A stretch of 64,000 nt of DNA from Megalobrama amblycephala (Eukaryota; Chordata; Actinopteri; Cypriniformes; Xenocyprididae): the NCBI RefSeq assembly GCF_018812025.1, contig NC_063053.1, forward strand, positions 13,744,623 through 13,808,622. The letters run 5' to 3'. The position numbers and the translations under genes were made by a program. Positions 23,736-45,750 of the stretch are shown piece by piece. The first letter of the stretch is position 1; each line of letters starts with the position of its first letter. The notes beneath the pieces are model-generated. The model made no database searches, was not told where the DNA came from, and was given only the letters and a program-made list of their open reading frames with translations.

Positions 23736-24838
23736 CAAACCTGATTCCAAAAAAGTTGGGAACCTGTACAAATTGTGAATAAAAAAGGAATGCAATAATT
23801 TACAAATCTCATAAACTTATATTTTATTCACAATAGAATATAGATAAAATATCAAATGTTGAAAGTGAGACATTTTGAAATGTCATGCCAAATATTGGCT
23901 CATTTTGGATTTCATGAGAGCTACACATTCCAAAAACATTGGGACAGGTAGCAATAAGAGGCTGGAAAAGTTAAATGTACATATAAGGAACAGCTGGAGG
24001 ACCAATTTGCAACTTATTAGGTCAATTGGCAACATGATTGGGTATAAAAAGAATCTCTCAGAGTGGTAGAGGATCACCAATTCCCCCAATGCTGCAGCGA
24101 CAAAAAGTGTTTAGCAATATCAGAAAGGAGTTTCTCAGAGAAAAATTGCAAAGTGTTTGAAGTTATCATCATCTACAGTGCATAATATCGTCCAAAGATT
24201 CAGAGAATCTGGAACAATCTCTGTGCGTACCATCAATGCTGAAAGGTATATCCAAGTTCTAGAACACCATATGCTCCCATCCAGACGTCGTCTCTTTCAG
24301 GGAAGACCTTGCATTTTCCAACATGACAATGCCAGAACACATACTGCATCAATTACAACATCATGGCTGCGTAGAAGAAGGATCCGGGTACTGAAATGGC
24401 CAGCCTGCAGTCCAGATCTTTCACCCATAGAAAACATTTGGCGTATCATAAAGAGGAAGATGCGACAAAGAAAACCTAAGACAGTTGAGCAACTAGAAGC
24501 CTTTATTAGACAAGAATGGGACAACATTCCTATTCCTAAACTTGAGCAACTTGTCTCCTCAGTCCCAAGACGTTTGCAGACTGTTCTAAAAAGAAGAGGG
24601 GATGCCACACAGTGATAAACATGGCCTTGTCCCAACTTTTTTGAGATGTGTTCCTGCCATGAAATTTAAAATCAACTTATTTTTCCCTTAAAATGATACA
24701 TTTTCTCAGTTTAAACATTTGATATGTCATCTATGTTGTATTTTGAATAAAATATTGAAATTTGAAACTTCCACATTATTGCATTCTGTTTTTATTCACA
24801 ATTTGTACAGTGTCCCAAATTTTTTGGAATCGGGTTTG
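23736..24838 (+). mobile_element. Tc1-like transposon with intact inverted ends, internally deleted
   Basis: Terminal inverted repeats extend over at least 55 bp: left caaacctgattccaaaaaag; complement of right caaacccgattccaaaaaat. TA flanks both ends (23734-23735, 24839-24840). It encodes a shortened transposase (see 24157-24615). Since its ends are intact, it could in principle have been mobilised in trans, but it cannot encode a full enzyme. Confidence 0.85.
24157..24615 (+). pseudogene. Tc1-like transposase, deletion derivative (152 codons)
   Basis: The frame begins with a helix-turn-helix segment (SSSTVHNIVQRFRESGTIS) and jumps after about 25 residues to the catalytic half. Visible there are FQHDNA, carrying the second catalytic Asp, and CSPDLSPIENIW, carrying the Glu 34 residues on, the D34E spacing of Tc1 enzymes. 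The segment with the first catalytic Asp is missing. Fish Tc1 transposases are about 340 residues, so roughly half is lost. The open frame is intact but the product would be inactive. Confidence 0.8.
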
Positions 24839-24914
24839 TACAACAAATGTCTTGTTGGAACTACACCTTTTTCCGGATCTTGTGGAGTCACATTGTCACT
24901 CATTTAAATAATCA

Positions 24915-25290
24915 AAAAACGTGAAAAAAACGTGTTAAATTTCGAGAGAAAAGTCGAGATAAAATGTTGAGAAAAAAAGTCATTAAATTACGAGAACAAA
25001 TTCGTTAAATTATGAGAAAAAACTCGTTAAATTTCGAGAAAAAAGTTGAGATAAAATGTTGAGAATAAAGTCATAATTTAATGAGTTTATTCTCAACATT
25101 TTATCTTGACATTTTTCTTGTAATTTAATGACTTGATTCTCAACATTTTATCTTGACTTTTTTCTAGAAATTTAACGAGTTTTTTCTCGTAATTTAACGA
25201 GTTTATTCTCAACATTTTTTCTCGACTTTTTTCTCGAAATTTAACGAGTTTTTTTCTCGTAATTTAACAACTTTAATCTCGAGATGGTTT
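24915..25290. repeat. Inverted array of short repeats (ttaaatttcgagaaaaaagt)
   Basis: The left half repeats variants of aaattcgagaaaaaagt and gataaaatgttgagaa; the right half repeats their reverse complements (ttctcaacattttatct, tttttctcgaaatttaacga). The switch is near 25080. Units are about 20-50 bp and imperfect. No ORF. Confidence 0.8.
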
Positions 25291-25756
25291 TATTTTTTTT
25301 ATTATTGCTTGGCCCTAATCTTCTTCCGTAACTAGCAGTTATGGAAACTAGTGGACATTTCCGGAGCTTCATCGAAACAGGAACTAAACAATGTGTTAGA
25401 GAGAGACTGGGAAGAGAGGTGCTGTATTAATGTAAAATATGTGAAAAATAGTGCATTTTTGAACAGTCAAGCATGAAAACCTATTCTAGTATGCACAGAA
25501 AAAACAAAATCAAGTCTTCATAAAATGGCATAATAGGACCCCTTTAATATGTGTTTTATTAAACAGCCAATATCCTAGAAATATGAATTGGACCCTAAAG
25601 TGTTACTGAAAATAAACAAAAGAAAGGGAATAGAGTACTGAAGGGACGACAAGGCTAAAACCCGGAAACAATTTTAGCACTTCAGTTTCCATTGTCCTGA
25701 AATCAATGGGTTTTGTGAATGGGTTTTTGGTTAAATGCCTGAAATAAAGTCTGTGG

Positions 25757-25997
25757 TTAAAGGGTTAGTTCACCCAAAAATAAAATTTCTTTCATTAATT
25801 ACCTGTAAGACCCGACAACCTATGTTAGCAACCACCTTTTTTAAGACAAGAAAATCACAAAGGGGTATTACTGATGTATTTGATGTTGTAGAATAAAACG
25901 TGGAAATATTTTGAGCTTGTGTTAAAGGGTTAGTTCACCCAAAAATGAAAAATTCTGTCATTAATTACTCACCCTCATGTCGTTCTACACCCGTAAG
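25757..25997. mobile_element. Two truncated TTAA MITE left ends in tandem
   Basis: gttagttcacccaaaaat occurs at 25763 and again at 25928, each preceded by TTAA. The first breaks off after about 50 bp; the second runs to 25997, where the LTR retrotransposon is inserted at gtaag. Neither has its right end here. Confidence 0.65.
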
Positions 25998-26278
25998 TGT
26001 TACAGATCCCTTGTTCCCCTGGACTCTATTTCCCATGATCCTCCTGTTTCGTCACCTGCACTCACTTCCCTCGTCAGCTCCTCATCATCACGGATCACCT
26101 GCACCTGGACTCTATTATCTGCACTCCCTTTACAATGCACTCACTCCCTGCACTCCTGGTCCGTTCTCTGTTGTGTTAAGTGTATGTTTGGTTTCTCCTC
26201 GCCTGAGTTTATTAAAGTATTGTCTCAATTGTGGAAAAATGGTTTCTGCCTCGTCTCTCTACACCAGCAACCGTAACA
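25998..26278 (+). repeat. 5' LTR of the gag-only retrotransposon
   Basis: 281 bp, TG...CA ended. An attaaa polyadenylation-like signal lies near its 3' end (26213). Compared with the 3' LTR it has an extra cat near 26090 and an extra ttg near 26170. Confidence 0.85.
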
Positions 26279-26316
26279 GAAGAACGGACCAAAAGACGCT
26301 GGATTTCCACAGAAAA

Positions 26317-27795
26317 ATGGAGACTTTCCCCAGCTCCTTGGCTCCTGCTTCTCCCATGCCTCTAAGCTCCTTCACAGCCGGCGATCGTCTCATCGGGCTC
26401 CTACAGGTGGGTCGTTCGCTGGAGAGGTATGTGGAGGAGTTCGTTGAGCTTGCTTTTTTGTCTGACTGGCCTGAAGCATGTTTGATCTCCCTGTTTCTGG
26501 ATGGACTAGATGATGACACCATCCGTTTTGATGAACCTGATTATCGTTTCTCCTTAAGCGAAACTATCAATACCATTTTTTGGTTAAATGACTCCAAATT
26601 CTATGTCGATTGGGTTCAGGATGGGTGTTTGTCTCTAGTCCATCCAGAAACACGGCTGGCCGGGCTAGTCAGTCAACCTCCGTCTTCCTCCGCATACCCC
26701 TCCAGTGAACTCCCTGCCTGTCCCTCACTGAACCCACACTCCTCCACTGGGTCCCGAAAGCGGAGGAGGAGGAAGCAAGCCGCTCCAGTCTCCTTGGAGC
26801 CCGCTCCAGCCAGGGAATCAACCCCAGAGCCCGCTCTAGCCCTCTCCGAGCCTGCCGCTCCAACCCTGTGCGAGCCGCCCGATGATGCTTCTTGGCTCAT
26901 TGACTTCTGGACCGAGCCAGTATCTCCAGTTTCAGCCATCGAGCCACGTTCTCCAGTCTCCGCCGAGCCACGTTCTCCAGTCCCGCCGAGCCGTTCCGTC
27001 CAAGCCGAGCCCTCGGCTCCAGCCGCCACCGCCGAGCCAGCCGCTCCAACTGCCGCCGCCGAGCCAGCCGCTCCAACCACAAACTTTGAACTGTTTTTCT
27101 CCTCTCCTCCAAAGACTGTGTTCCCTCCCTGCCTCCCTCTACTGCCTCCTCCCACTAATGTCCACAATGCACCTCCACCTCAAGCCACCTCACCCAGGAC
27201 TCCACCTCGGCCCGTTGGTCCAGATGCTCCCCCTTGGCTCCAACCTCCCTCATCTCCACCGTGGCCCATCAGTCCACCAGTTCCGCCAGGCTCCATCCTC
27301 CCCCCGGTTCCGCATCAGTCGTTCGTCGGCCTTCCCTCACATCAGGACTGCACTCCTCGGTTTTCACCTCGTCCCTTCGTCCCTCACGCTCCGTTGGCTT
27401 CCTCACTCCCTCCTGCGTCCCTTTGGTCGGCTGTCGCTCTGGCTCCTCTGCGGCCTTCTGGAGCCCCGCCTGCGCCTCGGTCGGCCGAGCCTGCGGCATC
27501 GCCCTGTCCCGCCGGATCCTCACCGCCACCTAGGCTCGTCGGCAATTCGGCTACGGCACCTGACCCTCCACGGCAGCCCGCTGCACCTGACTCTCCATTG
27601 CAGCCCGCTGCACCTGACCCGCCATGGCTGCCCACGGCCCCTGACCCACCATGGCTGCCTTCGGCTCTTGACCCGCCATGGCTGCCCACGGCCCCTGACC
27701 CGCCATGGCTGTCTTCGGCTCTTGACCCGCCATGGTTCTTGGACCTGCCCTGGAGACCTCCACTCCAGTCTACTCCTCCCCCTGCTCCGGCTTGA
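26317..27795 (+). CDS. Gag-like protein of the LTR retrotransposon (492 codons)
   Basis: The start is the first ATG after the 5' LTR; the frame is open further upstream through the LTR but that is outside the expected gag. Residues about 24-103 resemble the Ty3/Gypsy capsid region: RSLERYVEEFVELAFLSDWP followed by ACLISLFLDGL is the Yxx-EF-xLA-xxxW-LxxxF-GL pattern of that family. Residues 147-153 are a basic patch (RKRRRRK). From about 155 to the end it is proline-, alanine- and serine-rich, with imperfect ten-residue repeats of DPPWLPTA type at 430-480. There is no CCHC zinc knuckle and no pol domain. GC content is far above the surroundings. A Gypsy origin is inferred from the motif pattern only. 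Confidence 0.65.
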   Translation: METFPSSLAPASPMPLSSFTAGDRLIGLLQVGRSLERYVEEFVELAFLSDWPEACLISLFLDGLDDDTIRFDEPDYRFSLSETINTIFWLNDSKFYVDWVQDGCLSLVHPETRLAGLVSQPPSSSAYPSSELPACPSLNPHSSTGSRKRRRRKQAAPVSLEPAPARESTPEPALALSEPAAPTLCEPPDDASWLIDFWTEPVSPVSAIEPRSPVSAEPRSPVPPSRSVQAEPSAPAATAEPAAPTAAAEPAAPTTNFELFFSSPPKTVFPPCLPLLPPPTNVHNAPPPQATSPRTPPRPVGPDAPPWLQPPSSPPWPISPPVPPGSILPPVPHQSFVGLPSHQDCTPRFSPRPFVPHAPLASSLPPASLWSAVALAPLRPSGAPPAPRSAEPAASPCPAGSSPPPRLVGNSATAPDPPRQPAAPDSPLQPAAPDPPWLPTAPDPPWLPSALDPPWLPTAPDPPWLSSALDPPWFLDLPWRPPLQSTPPPAPA

Positions 27796-27859
27796 GGTCT
27801 CCAGGGTGCCCACCCCCCCTCCCGGTTGTTCCATCTACAGCGCGAGGACGCGCCTACCG

Positions 27860-27870
27860 GGAGGGGGAGG
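27860..27870 (+). promoter_or_regulatory. Polypurine tract
   Basis: A G/A-only stretch (gggagggggagg) that ends a few bases before the 3' LTR, the position used to prime plus-strand DNA synthesis in LTR elements. Confidence 0.75.
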
Positions 27871-27873
27871 TAC

Positions 27874-28146
27874 TGTTACAGATCCCTTGTTCCCCTGGAC
27901 TCTATTTCCCATGATCCTCCTGTTTCGTCACCTGCACTCACTTCCCTCGTCAGCTCCTCATCACGGATCACCTGCACCTGGACTCTATTATCTGCACTCC
28001 CTTTATAATGCACTCACTCCCTGCACTCCTGGTCCGTTCTCTGTGTTAAGTGTATGTTTGGTTTCTCCTTGCCTGAGTTTATTAAAGTATTGTCTTAATT
28101 GTGGAAATCCGTATCTGCCTCGTCTCTCTACCAGCTACACGTAACA
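27874..28146 (+). repeat. 3' LTR of the gag-only retrotransposon
   Basis: 273 bp, starting tgttacagatccc and ending cgtaaca, followed by the gtaag target duplication. Confidence 0.85.
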
Positions 28147-28151
28147 GTAAG

Positions 28152-30240
28152 ACTTTTAACATGTAGTTTGTTTAGTTTTTTTACTTATGGCGATTATATT
28201 TACGCTTCAAAATTCATAAACATTGTGTTTATTTGTGAAGATAACAAGAAACAAAACCTGTAAGAATCATAAGCTTTTGTTGGTCACAGAAGCTTATTTT
28301 CTACAAGAATCCAAAAGCAAATGGAAAACTCCTAGTTTTGTTCCAGATTGGCCTACAAAATTACATCACTGCAGTGCTCTATAATGGACAATAGCATTTT
28401 CAATACAAAATGTACAAACATATGCTGACTTTTGCAAACCATATAAGCCATCAGTTCAAACAAGCTAATAATAGGAGTTTCATGAATCCTCTGAAGGAGA
28501 AATCAGAAGGCTTAGACATAAATCCCTGAGTCTAAAGGGGTCGTACTTGTACTGAGAACTTCTGGTGCCAGTGGCCCAAAAGTCTAGTAGCACTTGATCG
28601 ATTTTGTCCACTCACATCTAGAGATACACACACACATACACAGTTACACAGATGGTGTAACACTCACCCACACATTCAATTCTGCTAGTCCATATCTCAT
28701 GTGTCATTACAGCTGAGCAAGGAGGTAAAACAATCTGTCTTGATGCCTGGGGCTTAAGCTTGCTGGGAGATAAATTGACTTTTTAAGAAGTACTGAAGAG
28801 GAAAGCGCTAGTGCGGAAGTCCGAATTTTTAGCTTTGCCAGCCAAAAAGTATTGGTATTTTTTAAAGTTGTCTGTATTTATAACATCCATAAAGAAAACC
28901 AAAAAGAAGGCAAGCAGAAATGTACACATATATAAATAAGTTTCACGATGTTTCTGCTTATATGTGCATTAACAAAAATCAGAGCTAAATACTTGCATGA
29001 ACATGCACAACACTAACATTCACCAAGGCTGTACGAAAAAAACAAAAAACAAAACTCAAGGCTCTTTTGAAAAGGAACGATAACCTTGACACAGAAAGAT
29101 AAAGGACAAAGAGAGAAAGAGAATTATGCACCATGTGGTTGTTTGTGGTACCCAGCTGAGAACATTAAAACACTAGGACAAAATTCAAATGCACCAACAA
29201 CACACCTGCAGACATTTCCCCAGATGTACAGATATAAGCTTAAAGTCACAAGGATTTGCTTTGTTGAGTCTGTTTAAGGGAATTAAAGACAGACAACATA
29301 TAAGGAATGAACAACATAAAGATTCAAATTAATAATTCATACCAAACAGATCACCTCAGTGTAGTCAGCAGCATTAAATTTGCTTAAATAGCTTAAAGGA
29401 TAATTCAAAGTCTCTCTTGCAAATGCATTAGCATTGTATCACAGGAGGACAGACTTAATGAAGAGAGCAATGGGCCCAGATGAACCCTAGATAGGACAAC
29501 AGAGAGGTTTCTAATTACATTAGAAGTATCTCTCTCTCTCTCTCTCTATCTGGGTGTGTGTGTCTATTTGTGTGCCGAGGTGAGACCAAAAGAAAGCCAG
29601 CGAGAGAGATCCAGTTCCATTATAGGTTGACAACAGCCCTTGTCCATTCACCTGTGGGAAACTTCTGACCTTCGGTGCACACATCATAACAGAGACTCGT
29701 CACAACCTAGATGGAACCATACAATCCCTCATCATGGATCTGATAGGACACAATACTGCACCACTGTATTCACCAGCAATCACCTGGTTGTGCTTGACTC
29801 TTCAATGACACAGCGAGAAGCTCCATGCTGGCAGGACACAGAGGGATCTGAAGGAGCCAGAGCAGGTTAGTAAGATGAATAATGCAGAAAAAGAGTGACC
29901 TAGGAACACAGACAGCTGAGTGTTGACGAATGCTAGCTATTGATTTTCTGTGCAGAAAACAGCTTTTAAGAGTGTATAATATTAGACAAACCTGTATTCG
30001 TTTTGGAGGTGCTTATATTCTGATACTGTGAGATATTTGCATTCTGATATTGAAAAATTAAAATAATAAAGTGGAAAGCCCATCTTAAAAAATACAATAC
30101 TGTTCACAAGTTTGGAATCATAGGACATATTTGTGTATTTGAAGGAAACTGGTATTTCTACCAAAGTAATTTTTAATTGATCAAAAACAGTTTACTTTTA
30201 CATTTATTACTGTTTCTACATATACAACTTTACCATTAAT
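28152..30240. other. No gene seen; intergenic DNA with microsatellites
   Basis: Short CA tracts at 28626-28640, a (CT)n tract at 29530-29548 and a fragment of the aaagttTGG family at about 30094-30225. Open frames are short and unrecognised. Confidence 0.4.
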
Positions 30241-30242
30241 TA

Positions 30243-31464
30243 GGGGCCAAGCACCGAAAGTGCGTAGGCACCTATTGTAATCGTTGGCGTTCTTTTTAAT
30301 TCTTCTTCTTCTTCTTCTTCTTCTTCTTCCACTCTGGATGTCTATGGCAGCCCATAGAACCGCTTGCTTGCGGGAAAGTTGTGAAATTTGGCACACAGTA
30401 AAAGGACAGTCTGAACTGTGTCCATAGCCAATTTGGAGTCTCTAACTCAATCCCTCTAGTGCCACCAGCTGTCCAAATTTTCACTCATGTTTATGTTAAT
30501 AACTTTTGAACCGTAAGGGTTAGAAACAAAATTATTTTTTCCTCTGATTCCTTGGGTCAAGCCGAATCGTCATTTTGTGTCATGAATTTTTTTTTTTCCA
30601 TTTTGAATTTTCTGGAAAACCTACTTTTTCGAACTCCTCCTAGGCTGTTACTCCGTTTTCACGAAAATTGAACCAGATTATCTTCAGACCATGCCGACAA
30701 AAAGTTATGGACTTCATTTCGATATGGAAGTCAATTTCTCAAACCATTTTTGAAAAACACACTAACGAATTTTACGTAGTGCTTGCAAAAACAGACGTAA
30801 GGCTATATCTCTGCAACGCTTAATCCTACTGGTCCGGAGATACGAAAAATGGATATTTTTGCTTATAACTTCTGAACGATTTGTCCAAATATCATAAATT
30901 TGGTCTCGTCGGCATCATGCCGAGTTTATAACAAAATTTACAAAAATGCTAATAACTTTTGACTTTATTAACCTATTGTAATGAAACTGGTCTCAGTAGA
31001 TTCCTTAGGTCATGCTGAGAACATAGATATCAAATGTGCCATAGTCGGCTGAACTTCCTGTCAGCCATATTGTTTTTCTTTGAAAACCTACTTTTTCGAA
31101 CTCCTCCTAGACCGTTGCTCCGAAAAAGTTATGGATTTCAAGTCGATACGTCAAACCGTTTTCGTATACGAATTTTAGGCATGATGCAAAACTGACTCTT
31201 GAAGCTGTATCTCTGCAATGCTTTGGCATATTGACACCAAACTTTGCATGAGTCACTGTCACTTTACTTTGACCATACCACAACAATTTGGTCACAGCGC
31301 CACCTATTGGTTGAAAGTGATGAATCATTAAATCAATATAATTAAAGGTATTTATGATTTTTCTGTCATTTTGCCTAAATATGCCTTTAATCGCTCAATG
31401 TTGCAGTAAGTCTGATGCTCCCAGCTGTGCTGGGATGACTTGTGCTTTCTTTGTGCTTGGCCCC
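30243..31464. mobile_element. Repeat element with ggggccaagcac inverted ends
   Basis: Left end ggggccaagcac; right end gtgcttggcccc is the exact complement (12 bp). A (TTC)n tract lies at 30300-30329. The motif cctactttttcgaactcctc occurs twice inside (30620, 31089). Sequence continuing to 31495 (tgctgcttgcagctatattt) resembles the usual extension of this family by memory. No coding content is recognised. Confidence 0.55.
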
Positions 31465-31469
31465 GATAA

Positions 31470-32490
31470 TTGCTGCTTGCAGCTATATTTTATATTGAAT
31501 TCATTGAATTAATTTTTTACATATTTTACATTGTTGCAGCACCTCTCTTGCCAGTCTGTAACGCTCTGTTTAGTTCCAATCACTAAGAAGCCCCTCCTTC
31601 CAAAAAGCACAATGCACTCTGATTGGTCAGCTGGACCAGTGTGTTGTGATTGGTCAATGGCTTCGAGCTTGTTTCGACAATGTAACACACAACTCAGGCC
31701 TCGCTCCTGAGATACCGTCATCTGATCGATTTTTGAAGGCAGAATAGATGTATCCTTTGCTGCCTTTGATATCCCACAATCCTATGCATTCCATTCCGTG
31801 ACAGTTAAGCTAAACAAGAAAGACACAGTCTGAAAGTTGAGGTTGGTTGTCAGTTTGTGTGTAAATGTATGTTTTTGAGCAGCATTTTCCACTTTTGATG
31901 TCATTTCTAGCGAGAAATTACTATTGTGGTAATTATTCACTTAGTTATCACCAAAGCTTGATCTATTTTGCTGTAGATCATTAAATTGTTAAGCTGACTC
32001 AGAAGCATGTCTGAAATCAGTTTCATGAGGTTCCTTCGTTCGCAAACGCTGCCTGCAAAGTCATTAGGCTTGTTCGAGATGCATCAGCGCTGCACAGACC
32101 GATCGACGTATGACAGGAAAGTACCATGAGAGCAATTGGAGAGCAAATGACTCCTTATGATTTTGATGCATCTCAAACAAACCTACTGCCTGGGTAGCAA
32201 CAAGTCAACTGCCTATGTTTTCGGATGCAGGGAGTTCAGAAACAGTGCTTACCGATATAGAGAATAACTCCCTTCGTGGTGGAATTTAGGCTTTATACCT
32301 TTACATACTAAAGAAAGTTCAAAATGTAAACTTTTTTTATTATTAGCATTTGAAAATGCTTGACCTGCTAAATGAAGTGTGGAAATCCCAACACAGTGTC
32401 TTTTTTCAGCTGTTGAAATAGTCAGTACACTTGCATTTTTTGTAAGTCATGTCAAATTTAAAAATAAAGAAAACATTCTAGTCTGTTTTT
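31470..32490. other. No gene seen
   Basis: 31520-31700 is repeat-like, with two gattggtc (CCAAT-type) motifs, but no exon or transcription start can be assigned to it. Confidence 0.35.
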
Positions 32491-32497
32491 TTGAGAG

Positions 32498-32890
32498 ATG
32501 AAGGCTCTTTTATTTACTATCTTGAAAGAAGAAAGGAAATTGGATCCAAGCAGTAAAGAGCAAGAAGAGAATAGCCCAGATGCACAACAACAAGAGGACA
32601 AGCATATTGGACTCTCTAATTTGAGAAAGAGACCCCTGACTGGAGCTCAGCTGGCAGCCTCATTGAACAGTACACACTACAGACCAGCTTTGTCTGCATT
32701 GGTGAAGAGAAGACTCCGGGATACTGGCCTTTTAGAGAAAATACAACATCTGACACTGGCAAATAAAAATAAATTGGTAGAATGAGCTAAAGTGATTAGA
32801 AAAAGCTGTTTTGACGAGCTGTTCCAGAAACAGTTTGATCGAAAGGTCCGTAAAAAGTGCCAACAGAAAGCATTGGATGAAACTTCAAAT
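32498..32890 (+). pseudogene. Tc1-like transposase remnant, N-terminal part
   Basis: The frame contains KRPLTGAQLAASLNSTHYRP followed by LVKRRLRDTGLLEK and LANKNKL, which match the second helix-turn-helix of fish Tc1 transposases (PLTxxQLAASLN, TVKRRLRDAGL, LANKNKR). A stop follows at once and the DDE core is absent. The first 40 codons of the open frame do not match the family, so only residues from about 43 on are supported. Confidence 0.55.
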
Positions 32891-32953
32891 GCTTTTGTTT
32901 TTTCTTTTTTTTAATTTATAGAAATACAGAACCTGATTTCACCAAGTGCAACA

Positions 32954-32989
32954 TGTTCCAGGATCAACATCTTTGTTGATCCTGGAACA
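32954..32989. repeat. Perfect hairpin in an old repeat
   Basis: Two 15-bp arms (tgttccaggatcaac and its complement) with a 6-nt loop. Downstream, 33130-33172 is a degenerate ttaggg-like tract that looks like element interior, not telomere. Confidence 0.6.
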
Positions 32990-33593
32990 ACATTCCAATC
33001 AACCAGTCAGATTTGAAGGACAAGTTTACAGTATATGTCAAGTTTAGGCTTACAACCAGGGTTAGGTGCTTCTAAATTAGTGTTTTTCACCTATCCTATA
33101 ATTTCCCTCTGAATTTAGAGATAATTTATAGGTAGGGTTAGGTTTAGGGTAGGGATAGGATAGGGTCAGACAGGAATTTTGGACAAGGATTAACAAAATA
33201 CGTTGACACAGGAACGTGTCTAACACGGCAAAATCAGGATGTGCACATAGAAACAGTCATCAGCCATCATTATAAATGTCTTTACTTTAATTTGGATCAA
33301 TTTAAGGCTTCCTTTATTAACAAAGTATCAACTTATTAAAATTTAATAGTGATTCCAAACTTTTAAACAGCATATTTGTGATTTGTATTCTGCATACAAC
33401 CTGCAAAATGTTTTGCCACAACAACCTAAGAAAGTCTACTAAAACCAACAGTGCCTAAAACATAAAAGTCAATATAAATAAAGTGGGAACTGTGTTACTG
33501 TCTCGGGGCATTTGCTGTTGAAGAATCAGTTACGTTTTATAGGTGTAAAACGTTGCAGGCTGTTCCAGGCAAGCATGCTGATATGGTAGTTAA

Positions 33594-45188
<11,595 letters not shown>

Positions 45189-45272
45189 CTCCTCACATGA
45201 CTTCAAAGGCAAATCTCTGCAGGGCAGCTAATGTAGCAGGATGTTCTCTGCATTTCAAAGAACATGGTCAAA

Positions 45273-45278
45273 AATAAA
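45273..45278 (+). promoter_or_regulatory. Candidate polyadenylation signal of sh2d4b
   Basis: aataaa 85 bases after the stop codon. Its use is inferred; other signals further on cannot be excluded. Confidence 0.4.
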
Positions 45279-45387
45279 CAAGACTTCTGATCCTCATGTT
45301 CTGCCTCTCAGTGCCTTATGATCAGGCCCCAGACTTTTTCCTTGCATTTTCTGTGCTGATTTTTGAGATGTAGAATTCTTGTTTTAA

Positions 45388-45750
45388 AGGTGCAATGTGT
45401 AGATTTTAGGAGGATCTATTGAGAGAAATGCAATATATACATAACTATGGTTTCAGTGGTGTATAAAGACTTTACATAATGAACCGTTATGTTTTTATTA
45501 CCTTAGAATGAGCCATTTCTATATACATACACCTCGGGTCCCCTTACACGTTAAGTCGCCGTTTTGCGCTGGCATGTTTCTACAGCAGCCCTAAACGGAC
45601 AAACTGCTCTACAGAGCGCGTTTGCTTGACTGGCAACTCTCTTCTGTTTCAGATGATGACATTTTGGTCCTGTGTTGGCCACTGTAGCTTCTCTAAATTG
45701 CAATTCGCGATCTCACCACTAGATGCCACTCAAATTTACACACGGAACCT
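45388..45750. mobile_element. TTAA MITE (aggtgcaatgtgtagatttt)
   Basis: TTAA at 45384-45387 and 45751-45754; ends aggtgcaatgtgt and ...acacacggaacct. The interior carries tgaaccgttatgtttttatt, a block common in cyprinid genomes by memory. Confidence 0.7.

Larger units (their letters stand above)
23451..25607. mobile_element. Host DNA element split by a Tc1 insertion and a repeat array
   Basis: Left end ggtaacactttagattaggg; complement of the right end gtaacactttagggtccaat. The two ends are 2.1 kb apart only because a complete Tc1-like element (23736-24838) and an inverted array (24915-25290) lie between them. Confidence 0.55.
25998..28146 (+). mobile_element. LTR retrotransposon with a gag-like ORF only
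   Basis: 5' LTR 25998-26278 and 3' LTR 27874-28146 both start tgttacagatccc and end cgtaaca. The 5-bp duplication gtaag lies outside each (25993-25997, 28147-28151). A polypurine tract gggagggggagg directly precedes the 3' LTR. The 1.6-kb interior has one long frame, gag-like, and no protease, reverse transcriptase or integrase sequence. The LTRs differ by about six substitutions and a few 1-3 bp indels over ~275 bp, so the insertion is fairly recent. It must depend on a partner for reverse transcription. Confidence 0.85.

Noticed and set aside
26882..28144. 420-codon plus-strand frame overlapping the gag-like ORF, and a 164-codon minus-strand frame
   Set aside because: Both follow from the stop-poor, GC- and proline-rich sequence. 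They have no start context or domain pattern, and the plus-strand one runs through the 3' LTR.
33130..33172. Telomere-like ttaggg variants
   Set aside because: Degenerate, short and inside an old repeat; not a telomere or a convincing interstitial telomeric array.
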